From NCBI GenBank assembly GCA_014871385.1, contig CM026426.1, forward strand, positions 68,564,674 to 68,628,673: DNA of 64,000 bases, in the 5' to 3' direction. The notes beneath the pieces were generated by a model. It did no database searches, was not told the DNA's origin, and was given only the letters and a program-made list of their open reading frames with translations. The position numbers and the translations under genes were made by a program. Every line of letters starts with the position of its first letter. Within the stretch, counting starts at the first letter, position 1. Below are positions 43,854-54,473 of this stretch, piece by piece. This stretch comes from Ceratodon purpureus (Eukaryota; Streptophyta; Bryopsida; Pseudoditrichales; Ditrichaceae).

Positions 43854-45446
43854 TCACCAATTCCAAGGTTTTAGTTTGCCCTTGATGCTCTGCCGCCAAA
43901 TTTGTTGTTTGAGCTCTTCATCATCTGATACATATATTTGATCTCTAAATTGAAGAAGGCCATTGTAAAAAGTATGTTCTTGAAAATGGTGGCGGACATC
44001 CAATGGAGCCTGCTTTGCATTTTGAAAGAAAACCAGTATTGGCCTCAATGTTTCATCTTCCTTAATAACCATCATAATTTGTTCAAAAATATAGATATAT
44101 GTTCAAACTGGATCATCACTTTGAGTTGCAGCCAGTCGTAAAAGTGGTCGCTTTTCCTCATGTTTTCCATCCATCACGTCGATCCTTCTTGAGAGAATAT
44201 CCGCCCTTCCATTTAAGGAGCTTGGTCGATGTTCGATTTCAAAATTAAATGCTAATAAAAATTCTGACCAACGTGCATGTCTGCGATTTAATTCTTTAGT
44301 TGTGAGAAAATATTCTAAATTTTTGTGATCTGAAATAACTTGAATCTGATGCTAGGATCCTTCTAAATATACCCTCCAATCCTAGAATGCTAAGACTACA
44401 CTTAATAGTTCTTTATTATAAATGTCGTAATTCTGCTCAGCTTGGGATATCTTTGACCTTTGATAGGCACAAGGGTGCCAATATCCATCATCTCCTTTTT
44501 GTAAAAGAATTCCCCTTATTGCCATATCCAACGCATCTGTCTCAATCCTAAAAGGTTTTTCAAAATTTGGATGGAGTAATATTGGTGCTTGTAAAAAACG
44601 GAAATAGAGTTCTTTAAATGCCATATTAGCTTGTGTCGTCCATTTAAATTGTTTATTCTTGCGAGTTAAAATGGTAAGAGGCACTGCGATTCGAGAGTAA
44701 TCACAAATAAAGCGACGGTAAAAACTTGTGAATCCCAAAGAAGACTGAATTTCTTTAACTGTACCTGGAATTGGCCAATCTTTAATAACTTGTATTTTAT
44801 CTTCACACATCTCTAAGCCTTTTGAGAAAACAATCATGCCCAAGAATTCCACAGATTCGCAATGAAATTGACATTTTGATTCTTTTGCCTAAAGTCCGTG
44901 TTTTTTAAGTTGTTTTAACACTTCTCTCACCACTTGTATATGTTCTTCCATTTAGTCTTTGAAAAAATCAAGATATCATCGAGATATATGACCACTGATA
45001 TATCAAGGAGATCTCCAAAAATACTCTGCATGACTGATTGAAATTGTACCGGTGCATTAGTTAAACCGAAAGGCATTACAAGATATTCAAAAAGACCGTA
45101 GCGGGTTTTAAAAGTCGTCTTGTATTCATGTCCGATAGCCATACGTACTCGATGGTAGGATTGTCTGATATCTAGTTTTGTGAATATGGTGGATTCTATC
45201 AGTCTATCGGTAAGTTCAGGAATAAGCGGTAAAGGATAACGTTTTTCTCATAGTGACTTTGTTCAAATTTTGGTAGTCTATGCAAACTCTTATAGAACCG
45301 TCTTTCTTTTTAGCAAATACGATAGGAGCGGAAACTAAAGATTTTGACTGCCTGATCCATCCTTTTCCTCTAGATATTTTCGAAGTTTCTATGATTCCAC
45401 AGGAGACTTTGGTCGTAGTCCCGTGTTTCGGGGTTCTTGTCCCTCC
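43854..45446 (-). pseudogene. Gypsy reverse transcriptase and RNase H
   Basis: Reverse transcriptase motifs on the minus strand: a [19 protein letters not shown] block near 45290, then [20 protein letters not shown] and the catalytic YLDDILIFS (45142-44927). After shifts the connection domain follows (SLGFTSFYRRFICDYS), then RNase H (KPFRIETDALDMAIRGILLQ, SQAEQNYDIYNKELLSVV, with a DGRADILSR-like end near 44190). Stops and frameshifts occur near 45240, 44890, 44380, 44350 and 44110. The region at 43854-44075 should hold the integrase zinc-binding part, but it is eroded. Confidence 0.8.
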
Positions 45447-45450
45447 TTAA

Positions 45451-46373
45451 CCCCTAAAGGACCATTGTCCTAGAATGGACTTTTTTAGAATTCGGGCATG
45501 TACATGTGACTTCAATTGAAGTCGAGATTTTTTGAAACTTTTTGTGAATGTAGGCCATAACAAGAACTTTTAGGGAATCTAATTTTTTTTTTCAATTGGA
45601 AATTTATAAAAATAGTTATGGTACTCAAAGTGGAAAAAGCTGCTCAAAGGGCAATTCGGGCAGCCATGCTAAATATATCAATTACCTCTGAAAATATTTC
45701 TATAAATACTTCATGGTGTCATCTTTGAGGTTTCCAAAAAAAAACAACTTTGAGTGCATAATGTTCACTCCACAAAATATCAAAGTTTTCTCACCGTTTC
45801 GGGCAGTGAACTAAAAAAACTTCTTCTTTCCTTCATAAAAGTTACAAAAAATATTATTTTTGGTTTTTTCTTTTTTTCGGTAAAAATATGGACATCAATA
45901 TTTACTTTGACCATTTGGATCGGGAATTTATTGAATAATATAATTTCTAGGAAAGAAATAAGATTTAGCACTCTTATGTATTCAACTTAACTAAAATATT
46001 GTTTTCAACATGCTACACTTGACTTTTTGGTATAATTTTTTTTTATAAATTACCTAACTTAGTCTTCTTTGAAATGCACCAAAACCGCCAAAATCCATAA
46101 TGCAAAAAACCTAAGAAAAAAAAAGTTAGAGTGTATCAACCTAGTCAAAACTCTTGTCAAAAAATTTTGTTTTTAAATTTCAATTGCTATAATCTTCTAA
46201 TCTCTATGTTCGATTAAATTGAATTTTTTTGAGCTGTCTATTACAATAATGTAGTTGAAGATCTTACGGTTATAATTAGAAAATAATGATTTTTTAGTCA
46301 TTCAAGCTTTTTACATTAGAAATGGCAATTTTGGAGCGTTTTTTGGTGAAACATAGTCAAAGAACTTTAGGGG
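45451..46373. mobile_element. 923-bp TTAA-flanked element nested in the gypsy pol gene
   Basis: Inverted ends CCCCTAAAG (45451-45459) and CTTTAGGGG (46365-46373) are flanked by TTAA at 45447-45450 and 46374-46377. It lies exactly between the pol blocks ending DHGPPDMKID and beginning EGQEPRNTG. The interior is AT-rich and non-coding (the 45754-45990 frame lacks motifs). The TTAA duplication is typical of piggyBac-type transposition. Its ends differ from the GGTAGAAGCACC MITEs, so it is a second TTAA family. Confidence 0.85.
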
Positions 46374-46970
46374 TTAATCAATCTTCATGTCAGGTGGACC
46401 GTGATCGGGTAATTTGTTAGAGGCCTGCTCACTGAATGCCTCATAAAGGTCTTGATATTCGGTTGGAATTGATACTGATTCAGTTTCCATACATTCACAT
46501 ATTTCCAAAGCATAAAGCTCAGCATCCTTTGCTGACAATCTAAGTGCCGCTGCTGACACCATTGCATGCTTGGGAGCAATTAAGGCTGAACTTCGTTTTG
46601 ATTTATTTGTACCAGGAATCACCTGCTTAATCAGCCTTTGTTCTGGTGCTGGTTGGCTTTGCTCAAATGGGGGAGCATCCGCTTGCAGGAGTTCCTTGGA
46701 TTGATTCCTATCAATATTTTCTATAACTTCTGATTCCCAGGGCCAGCTCCCTCCTTCCGCCAGAGAGTTCGAGGCCTGCTGGAAACAATTGTTTTTACAA
46801 AACAGTGAATCAAATTGTACCTTCCTATGAGACCAACGGATGGTGGGGTCGTGGCATATGAGCCATGGGGTACCCACCACACAGGAATACCTTCCGGTAC
46901 TGGTGATATCTGCAGTTATTGTTTCGCAATGTCCTTCTATTTTAAGGTGAATGGTAACTCACTCGCCGTC
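46374..46970 (-). pseudogene. Gypsy protease / pol N-terminal region
   Basis: Minus strand: HLKIEGHCETITADITSTGR, then VVGTPWLICHDPTIRW and a linker ending SVSIPTEYQDLYEAFSEQAS and LPDHGPPDMKID, where the nested TTAA element begins. GTPWL..HDP.IRW and LPDHGP-D-KI are typical of Ty3/gypsy pol just before the reverse transcriptase. The DTG/DSG active site is not visible; the sequence upstream of 46985 is lost. Confidence 0.7.
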
Positions 46971-47323
46971 TCGGATCCATGGCACAACATTTCACCCGCC
47001 ATCTACATGTGGGTTTTTGATATTGGTGTTCGATATGTTGGTGTTTAGTGGATTTGGGTGGCTGGGTTAGGGGGGGGGGGGGTGCTTGCTGTGGCTGAGG
47101 ATTTTAACGTGGATGAGGAGGTGGTTGCGGGGATCACTTCGACGGGGAATTGCGTTTGGGTTAGTTAGGGTTTTGTCATTTTAGGGTTTGTAGGGTTTAA
47201 CGAAGTGGGTTCAGCTTGTTGATGTTGGCAGGGGTTTGCGTAGGGTTTAGGAGAAAACTCGGACGATGTTTTGGTTTGGGGTGAGAATCTGACAACTTAC
47301 GTGTTGGCCATTTTTTGTTACAG

Positions 47324-48214
47324 AGGATACAGGAAATTAAGCTCGAAGATGGAGCATAGGGCGAAAACAAAATGCTCCGGTTGAGTGTACATGGTGGTGG
47401 ATGCTCCGGCTTCCTCTACAATTTTGGTCTTGATGATAAAGTGAATAAGGATGACAGGTGCTTTCTTCGATCTTCACCATTTAATTTAATTGCAAGGGAA
47501 TTTTCTGCGTTGAAGACACTTGTATCCTTTTCAGCATATTTCAGCTGGACAGTGATTGAGCCTTCTCTTGGTGTGTCTAGTCCTGGAGGAGTCATTTGAC
47601 GGTGAAACCTGCATTTGACAGGACTGTTAATGGCAGAGTTGCATTAGTATAGCGTTTTGAGTTAGCATCCTTGCAGTGGGAGGCTCCTTGGGTTGTTTTG
47701 TAACCCGATAAGGCTGTAGTAACGTTGGAGTGAGTATCTTACTTTGGTTTTATTGCTCAGAGTTTTTGAGAGGATCGAAGCTAAGCTTGTTGTGGACGAT
47801 AATCATTTGGTTTTATAAAAGTCGCGAATGTGGACTTTACTGATGAACTTATCCGAGCTTCTTCTGCTGTAAGATATCTGATGGGCACTTCCTTCTTTTG
47901 GTTATTGTTGATTGTGGTCCGTGGGGGACCTCTGTACCTGCTTTTACAATTTTTTCCTTTTGCTGGGAATTTTGCTTTGTGCTTTTGGTCCATCGAACGA
48001 GGAATTACCGTTATCTGGGTTCTGCATGTACTCAATTTGGGATGACATTTTTGTCAAAGTTTTGGGTTGAGACCTTTGGAAAATAACACCAAGCGATCTC
48101 CTCTTGCTATAGGCGCTGATTTAACGTTTTTTTTTCCTCGTGTTGTGGCAGGTGACGAGCAACCCAAATGCATCATCTGGATGAGGTTGTGGAGCTTCTT
48201 TCAATGCAAAGTGA
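47324..48214 (+). pseudogene. ISCA2-like: ISCA-type iron-sulfur cluster assembly protein, decayed
   Basis: Three exons with GT-AG borders: 47324-47457, 47761-47868 and 48152-48214. Exon A gives QEIKLEDGA, a TAG, then [20 protein letters not shown] and DDKVNKDDR. Exon B gives VFERIEAKLVVDDNH and, after a one-base loss, GFIKVANVDFTDELIRASSA. Exon C gives VTSNPNASSG, a TGA, then GCGASFNAK and stop. This is the A-type Fe-S carrier fold (HesB/IscA), which passes clusters to mitochondrial or plastid enzymes. The first conserved Cys (GGGCSGF) is present; of the C-terminal Cys-x-Cys pair, the first is the TGA codon. Together TAG, TGA and a frameshift make it a pseudogene. No presequence exon was found. 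Retained introns show it arose by DNA duplication, not retroposition. Confidence 0.8.
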
Positions 48215-48219
48215 AATCG

Positions 48220-49360
48220 CGGCCATTTTTTTTTGTTGAGGATTCTTTGAACAATGTATTTTACTTTGCTTGTGAACCTTCTTCGAGTTGAATTACCGTA
48301 CATGGCTGCAATGCCCTGGGAAGAGTTCGTTTCATATCTGTCAAAAGATTGTCCTATGGACATAGGCTCAGTGATGAAACGACAGTCACTTTATTCACGG
48401 CGTTTTTCTTCCTCTTTTCCTAAAAGATCTGAAGTGGAAGGGGCTCTGAAGATATCAAGCCCGCGTGATGTTTAGGTTACTGTTTCTTACATGATGCGGT
48501 ACCTATATTGCCCACTGTAATTACAGTACATGACTATCTAGTCTGGTAATGAAAGTAATATGTACCATTCTGCCAGATTGAGACGTATCTGAACCGCCTG
48601 TGCACTAAGTGACTTTGTTGTGATTGACAGTATTATGAAAGAAGCTCTGCTTTCGCAGTAGAAGCTCGAACCAGATTGCAGCCATGGTTTTGAGGAATAA
48701 TTGTCCTACTAAATTGAAGCTGTGGACTTTCGCCAATCAAGATAGCGAAGTCCTTTCCACCCACCCCAACAGAACCAGGACATGGAAGTCACTGCTTCGA
48801 AAGCGTTGGCCCTTCAGTGTGCAAAGTGTATCGTGTTCAAGCCGGAAAGAGGGTAGCGACGCACGTTTATGAGACCGTCATTGATGACGTTGTTTAAATG
48901 ACAGACTGCAAATGTCACAGCGATCAACAATCAAGACGGTGACAGATTTAGTCAACCCACTCCTATCACCCCAGGGATGGTGGTGCTGTACCGAATGGAT
49001 CTCCTTCAAAATTGGACGCAAGTACAACATCTTTACTGACCATCGAGACAGGGCACAGCGGGGTACATTCACGTACCTATTGGTATCCTTTGGGCTTCCG
49101 TCACGCCTCACAATATGCAACAGTGGAACTCTAACATCATGAATGCACGAAGAAGAGGTGGCTAAACATTATCAACGCTTACAAGCAATCAAACCTCGGT
49201 GGAATTTCTTATCTCAGATTGTGCAGCAGCTCTACATACTCCCGCTGTAAAAATACACCGAACAAGTACATACTCTACAGACTCGACAAATACATGTTCA
49301 ACCAAAACTTCAACCTCTGATTGAAAGGAAAAACCGCTGCCACCTTCGACGCCGACAGAA
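48220..49360. other. No gene recognised
   Basis: Short frames on both strands (for example 48684-48872 plus and 48878-49120 minus) lack motifs. It includes the 3' flank of the ISCA-type pseudogene and of the 178-aa minus-strand gene. Confidence 0.35.
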
Positions 49361-49366
49361 GTGAAG

Positions 49367-49903
49367 TCAAACATTTTGCACGCCGACTTGGCTTCTAGGC
49401 GATGGCGATGCAAAATTTGTAAACTTGGACTCGGATCCCATGGCACCATTTGATCCACTCTGCCATTGATTATTGTTGTTATTCAGTTGCTGCGCTTTGA
49501 GATGCCTCGTCGTGGAAGGGAAGGAGGAGACTCGCTTGATGGATGGAGAGGAGGACGAGTCGGTCGAGTTGCTCAGTTGCGTGATGTCCCGGAGCCGACT
49601 GCGAGCTAACTGGCACCACTCCAGGGAATTCTCCAGCTTCGACCTCATGGCGGTGAGCACACCGGGCGGGATCTCGGCGACGGGAGTGAGCAGCGCGGTG
49701 TCGGGATCGAACGCCACCCCCTCGGAAAACTCCAGCGTGAGCATGTTCCACAGGTCCGCCAGGTGCAGGACCGCCGTGCTGAGCATTGCCTCAACCTTCT
49801 CTGCACATTCTGTCGACTCCGGCCAGCTCGGCTGCGTCTGCAGCCCCAGCACCAGCGACCTTATCTGCTTCTTGAAGCCCCCGTGGCCATACTCTTGGTC
49901 CAT
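49367..49903 (-). CDS. Unrecognised 178-aa protein
   Basis: An uninterrupted minus-strand frame runs from ATG at 49903 to TGA at 49367. It begins MDQEYGHGGFKKQIRSLVLG, continues with an amphipathic helix (CAEKVEAMLSTAVLHLADLW) and a segment GVAFDPDTALLTPVAEIPPG, then VLTAMRSKLENSLEWCQLAR, and ends in a low-complexity Ser/Asn/Gln tail with a run of five Asn. GC-rich codon use contrasts with the AT-rich flanks, as for the intact host genes. No signal peptide or membrane span. I do not recognise the family. The helical N-terminal half and disordered tail could fit a small regulatory subunit. The frame is open upstream to 49921, but the ATG at 49903 is the first Met. Confidence 0.55.
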   Translation of the reverse strand: MDQEYGHGGFKKQIRSLVLGLQTQPSWPESTECAEKVEAMLSTAVLHLADLWNMLTLEFSEGVAFDPDTALLTPVAEIPPGVLTAMRSKLENSLEWCQLARSRLRDITQLSNSTDSSSSPSIKRVSSFPSTTRHLKAQQLNNNNNQWQSGSNGAMGSESKFTNFASPSPRSQVGVQNV

Positions 49904-49989
49904 TGCTGATCTCTGCAGCACCCTCCCTCTCTTCCTCCGTCCCCGTATTCCTCTCCACCCCTAAAGATAGCAGGCACAGGACCACGTTG

Positions 49990-50837
49990 CAGGCAGATCA
50001 AAGCTTGTTACAATCGTCTACGCTTGCTATACCATGTCCCAGTCTGCATGCACTTGGAAAGGAGTTCACGGAGTATGCAGAGGAGGTTGAAGTAATGGTC
50101 TTGTACAACTATACCAATCTGTACAACTGCATGTAAGCGCGTATCTCGAAGGTGCGTCGCTCTGACTTCGCTCAGTTATATAGTTAAATACCAAGAGCTT
50201 AAAATCTAGAGAATCGTAAGTCCATGACTTGAGTTCGTTCTGGATTCTAGAGCAACCCGTTTTATAAGATGCACTAATCACTGATCTTAGTGGCGCGAAG
50301 AGTTGGAGATCTACGTGAGGGAGTAGCTTCGGGAAAATATGGTTTTGGTGAGGTTCAGGAATCAGGGCTACGGTTCGTTTCGTCGGTAATGCCGTGATTT
50401 GGGCGGGGCTGACTTTTCACAAAAGCGGAGAGCAGCTGCTAATTAATCCTGGACTATTTCTGGCCTTCGATCAATTGTTTGCAATTTTTTAACTCGGAGT
50501 TCGAGGTCAACGTCGTGAAGGAACCAAGACAGTATCTCCCTGCACAGTATCTCGACAGAACTATTGTAAATCTCAAGTCGAAGGCGGAGGAAATACTTAA
50601 CTACACCATGGGGATACGATAAGATCCCTGGGAAAGCCTCGGGAGCCGGAGCTGTCAGAATCTAGATTTCGCATCCGTCCTGAATCTCGCGGTCACGATT
50701 CAAACTTGACGACGTTAATCACGACGCTGACATAAAAAATATGGTAACTCATTTGACTCCTCTTCAGGTTGTAATTTTTTCTCAAACTTATCAGATCGCC
50801 CACACTGTGATATCCACTAGAACTAGAATTCTATCAT
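49990..50837. other. Upstream flank of the 178-aa gene; no gene recognised
   Basis: No motif-bearing frame. It contains the promoter side of the minus-strand gene ending at 49367. Confidence 0.35.
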
Positions 50838-50841
50838 TTAA

Positions 50842-51236
50842 GGTAGAAGCACCTAAAACGAACAACTTAAGAATTTTGAGCCTTTTTTTCGGAGTTATTT
50901 TTAGGGTGTAATTTCACGTGTAGAAAAATAGGTTTTTCATAGAATGTAAATTTTTTCAAAATTTTCTTCCCAATATTGAAATAAATACAAATTTTTAAAC
51001 ACAAAAGTACTTTGTGACCCAAAGCTGATGTGTAGACTTTTTCCATTGTCACACCTAGTTGGTACAAATTTCCACTCATGAGTGTATCCAAAACCACCAG
51101 CTTTTTGAGTGTTTTTGAGCTTTTTGATTGGTCAGTGGTCTGACAATGCTAGTCAACCAGGTGGTCAGCCAAAATGCGGTTCTGGGGACATCTACAGGTT
51201 GATTCTGGGGTGCGATTGGTTCTAGGTGCTTCTACC
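50842..51236. mobile_element. TTAA-type MITE, copy 2
   Basis: Ends GGTAGAAGCACC (50842-50853) and GGTGCTTCTACC (51225-51236), flanked by TTAA on the left and TTAT on the right. The interior matches the copy at 17164-17590 in inverted orientation. Non-coding. Confidence 0.85.
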
Positions 51237-51239
51237 TTA

Positions 51240-51891
51240 TCGCTCAGAATTTAGGTGCGTGAGAAAAACAAAGAGTGTGACAGTCACGGGCATTTACTTG
51301 ACGTTGACCCCCTTCGGATGACCCCATGCATATGTTTTATATCATTCTAGCACACCTGTGCGGAGAAAAAGCTAACAATAATCGAAAGGTTCCGGTTGAA
51401 TTCGGATGGCCTTCGGCTCTCCTTCATCGGTTCCCGTGAGATGCATGAGCGACGACTCACAGGGAGAGCCGTGGCAGCGGGGCCCATAATCATATAAAAT
51501 GATTAAAAAGATTTCGAGGATCCTCTGACCCCGGTATCAGGCGTGTGTGGTTGCTCGGTTCTGCATCGCTGATTTGGGGGTCAATTATTTGCTCCGAGTC
51601 TCTGAAGAAGATCGTAGGCAAAACTAACACTTTGTAAACGGATGAAATTACTAACAACACAAGGGATATATATACCTACAGTACCCACCAACAAGTTTAC
51701 GTTCAATTATTCGAACTCCAAGTTCCAGTGAAACAAAACTGTAACTTTGAAAAATAAAATCTCCCAAATAACAACTCTAAACTTCACAAAATTGCTACAT
51801 GTTTGTTTAAAAACAAGCTAAATACATTCTATGTCTCATTAACATACAAATTTTAGCCATGTGTATGAGAAAAATCAGATTGCATTAATTA
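51240..51891. other. No gene recognised
   Basis: Mixed then AT-rich sequence between two mobile elements. No motif-bearing frame or RNA gene seen. Confidence 0.4.
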
Positions 51892-52235
51892 GTGGGAGTC
51901 ACACTAGAGAAACCTCGGGGAATGTCCATTCTCCCGGAATGTTACTTCATCCAAGTAGAAGTTACCTTGAGTTACCATTCTCCCACTTCATGGAAGTATG
52001 ATGAGGTGTCACTCTCTCCTCCAACCTCAATGTCCATTCTCAAGGAAGCGCTTCCATGCTCTTGGGGAGACGGAAGCGCTTCCTTGAGAATGGACATTGA
52101 GGTTGGAGGAGAGAGTGACACCTCATCATACTTCCATGAAGTGGGAGAATGGTAAATCAAGGTAACTTCTACTTGGATGAAGTAACATTCCAGGAGAATG
52201 GACATTCCCCGAGGTTTCTCTAGTGTGACTCCCAC
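51892..52235. mobile_element. 344-bp foldback element with 164-bp arms
   Basis: Arms 51892-52055 and 52072-52235 are inverted copies with only about two mismatches; the loop is 16 bp. Ends are GTGGGAGTCACACTAGAGAA and its complement, flanked by TA on both sides, the Tc1/mariner target duplication. The same reading therefore appears as open frames on both strands. A mariner-type transposase relic lies 570 bp downstream. Confidence 0.9.
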
Positions 52236-52803
52236 TATTGCACTCCTAGTTGTGTTTGTGGCTCCTAAAATGTGAAGACAACATCCACTCTTCTCAAGAC
52301 AACACAATTTAGATTTTTGTGAGTTTGAGCTTCATATGTGGATCTTCAAGAACCTTTCAACAAAAAACATGCTTCATTCAAGCAATGTAGGAACTTGTGG
52401 ATACATTCTGTGAGGGTTTTTGGTGAGTAGTTACAATTCTAGTGGTGTTCTTTCTTGAGCTTGCAACTTTGCACTAGTAGTAGAATTTGAAGGATTCATT
52501 ATTCCTTGAGGATTTTGGTGGGTACAGCATCAACTAGGAGTGCTCAACATCAACCGAAGTGCTCTACATCAAGTGGGAGTGCTCAACATCAATTGGGAGA
52601 AAATAATTCACTCGGATTGGTAAGTGCTCATGCTTGCATTCTCAATTCAAATGGTCTTTGATAGCTTTATGTGATATGGTCTACTGGCCATGATGAGCAA
52701 AATAATGAATTGAGATGGTATATGGTGATGTTGTCTTCATTAATTCAAAGGATATGGTCATGAAATAAGAGGTGTTTTGTTGTTGACTTTATTGATGTTG
52801 TTG

Positions 52804-53300
52804 ATGGGATTTAGAGCTATGAAGACTAGAATGTTAAGTGAGGGTGAGAGGGGGATGATCGTTGGTATGCGTACAGCTGGCATGTCAACACATCGTATTG
52901 CAATAGAATTCGGAATGACCCAGTCCACAATGTTTATTATTTGGAAGAATTTTCAAGAGCGTGGAACTATACAACCATTAAAGTCAAGCGGTAGGCCTCT
53001 AAAGCTCAATGTGCGTGAAAAGAGGGTGCTTGGCCGAATTTTATCTAAGAATCGACGTTTACCACTTGCTGCAACTAGAGAGAAGATGCATGTGAAGGTT
53101 TCCTCACCACATTAAGGAAGGCAATGAATAGTATCGGATTTTCTAATCCGGTTGTTGCAAAGAAGCCATTTCTTAGTAAAGAGCACATGGCAAGGAGATT
53201 GACATTTGCCAAAGAACACCGACATTGGACAATATTTGATTGAAAGAACGTAATGTGGACAAATGAATCTTCATTTGAAACTAGTGGTAAAGGAGGATTT
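52804..53300 (+). pseudogene. Tc1/mariner transposase, truncated
   Basis: The plus strand reads two helix-turn-helix regions: LSEGERGMIVGMRTAGMSTH and RIAIEFGMTQSTMFIIWKNF, then the RPLKLNVREKRVLGRI linker. After a one-base shift near 53115 it continues RKAMNSIGFSNPVVAKKPFL, SKEHMARRLTFAKEHRHW, a TGA, and MWTNESSFE. In active enzymes the last motif is W-T-D-E-S; here the first catalytic Asp reads Asn. The sequence stops near 53300, where an LTR-type element begins, so the other two catalytic residues are absent. Dead copy. Confidence 0.8.
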
Positions 53301-53566
53301 CCTATAAAACCCTAGCCTTCACAACCCATCAAAACCCTACAAAAATCCAACTAGCTTAGGTGCTGAAACACTCATACAATGCTGGAAACACTAAAAAGAA
53401 GTAGAAAAGTCAGTCAAAATTGTATAAGGAGGGTCAAAAATGCCCCAAAATCATGGTATAGTAGCTCATAAAGTCTCCTCAATCTCTCCTAACTCTGGAT
53501 GCACTAGTGAGGAATGATCTCAAAAACCCTAAAACCTGCCTTAAGAGTCTAGCAAAATTCATCCAG

Positions 53567-53626
53567 TCGGCTACAACAGAGTTCATCCAAGTCGGCTGTG
53601 ACAGAGTTCATCCAACCGGCTGGATG
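53567..53626. repeat. 27-bp tandem repeat, three units
   Basis: The unit cagagttcatccaagtcggctg occurs three times with small changes at about 53567, 53586 and 53607, within the putative LTR. Confidence 0.65.
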
Positions 53627-53844
53627 ACTGTCGAAGTCATGGATGGAAAGCTGAAAATTGCTACTGGAAACTAGGAAAGGGGAGATGGATAAATCTCCGG
53701 TTAACATTATCCCCTTTTTCTGGTAGTTCTGTCCTCAGAACGGGAGGGCGGGGAGAGAAGAGGGACAGGAAACATGGCCCAGGAGAAAAAAAAAGTAAAA
53801 ACTGAAAAAGAAAACAGTAAAACGGGACGATAGCCTAACAACTA

Positions 53845-54473
53845 CAAAGCCGCGCCGAATGTGCCTGTGATCTCGGGGGTCGGATTCTGCTCAGGAGGTC
53901 GGGTGTGTCGAAGTCGGCTCTGCGGCTGAGGCGTCTCCGTCCTCGAGCCATGGCTCAAATGTGGGGCCGCGCTCTTCAAACCTGCGGAGCCATCGCTATT
54001 GGCGTTCAAAGTCCTTGCGGTGGGCGGTGAGGGCAATCTCCAGGTCGCGGTGTTTGGAGGTGGCGTAGTCACGTACTGCTCGGCTGTGTTCTCGTGGAGG
54101 AAGAGTCAGAGTGGCCAAGTGCAAGGTAAGCTTCTGATTCTCGAGCATGAGAATATCAGCTTGTTGCAAGCGGTGGCTGACTTGCTGTTCAAGCTCAAGA
54201 CGCCGAAGAAATGGCTCAGGTTGGCTGTGTTGAACGGCGGCAACAGCTACTTGGTCTTGTAAGGTGGTGACGGTGGCTCGCAGGTCGGTGTTGTCAAGGA
54301 GCAACTGTTCGCGAGCAATCTCGGAGGCTTGAAGCTGATGTGTAAGACTTGCGACCTGGGTTGATAGTTCACCAAGGGTGAATTCGAGCTTAGTTACTCG
54401 AAGATCGCAAGCGGAGCGGGTAGCCTCCAATTGTCAAGCCGCTGCACGTGTCCTTACAAGGATAGTTGCCATG
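53845..54473 (-). pseudogene. Coiled-coil Gag-like protein relic
   Basis: The minus strand reads RSACDLRVTKLEFTLGELST, QVASLTHQLQASEIAREQLL and TDLRATVTTLQDQVAVAAVQ, a long heptad-like coiled coil of about 110 residues, then HRDLEIALTAHRKDFERQ, TAG, and RWLRRFEERGPTFEPWLEDG. Stops at the N-terminal side (TGA after RAAA), a TAG and a TGA near 53880 break it. Coiled coils of this type are common in Gag of plant gypsy elements. No zinc knuckle was found. Confidence 0.5.

Larger units (their letters stand above)
42453..46985 (-). mobile_element. Degenerate Ty3/gypsy chromovirus with a nested insertion
   Basis: Minus strand, order protease, reverse transcriptase, RNase H, integrase, chromodomain, which is the Ty3/gypsy order with a chromodomain tail. 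A G-rich polypurine tract (C run 42730-42740 on the plus strand) is followed by TGTTACAAACTAG at 42726, a likely 3' LTR start. The LTR's far end and the 5' LTR were not found; the element is truncated near 46985. Frames are broken by several stops and shifts. A TTAA-flanked 923-bp element splits it at 45451-46373. The chromodomain suggests integration directed to marked chromatin, as known for chromoviruses. Confidence 0.85.

Noticed and set aside
48176-48190. Selenocysteine codon in the ISCA-type gene
   Set aside because: A TAG and a one-base deletion in other exons indicate a pseudogene; kept only as a low-probability check.
51892-52307. Two nearly identical proteins on opposite strands
   Set aside because: Both are readings of the two arms of the foldback element; no start context, motifs or homologous family.
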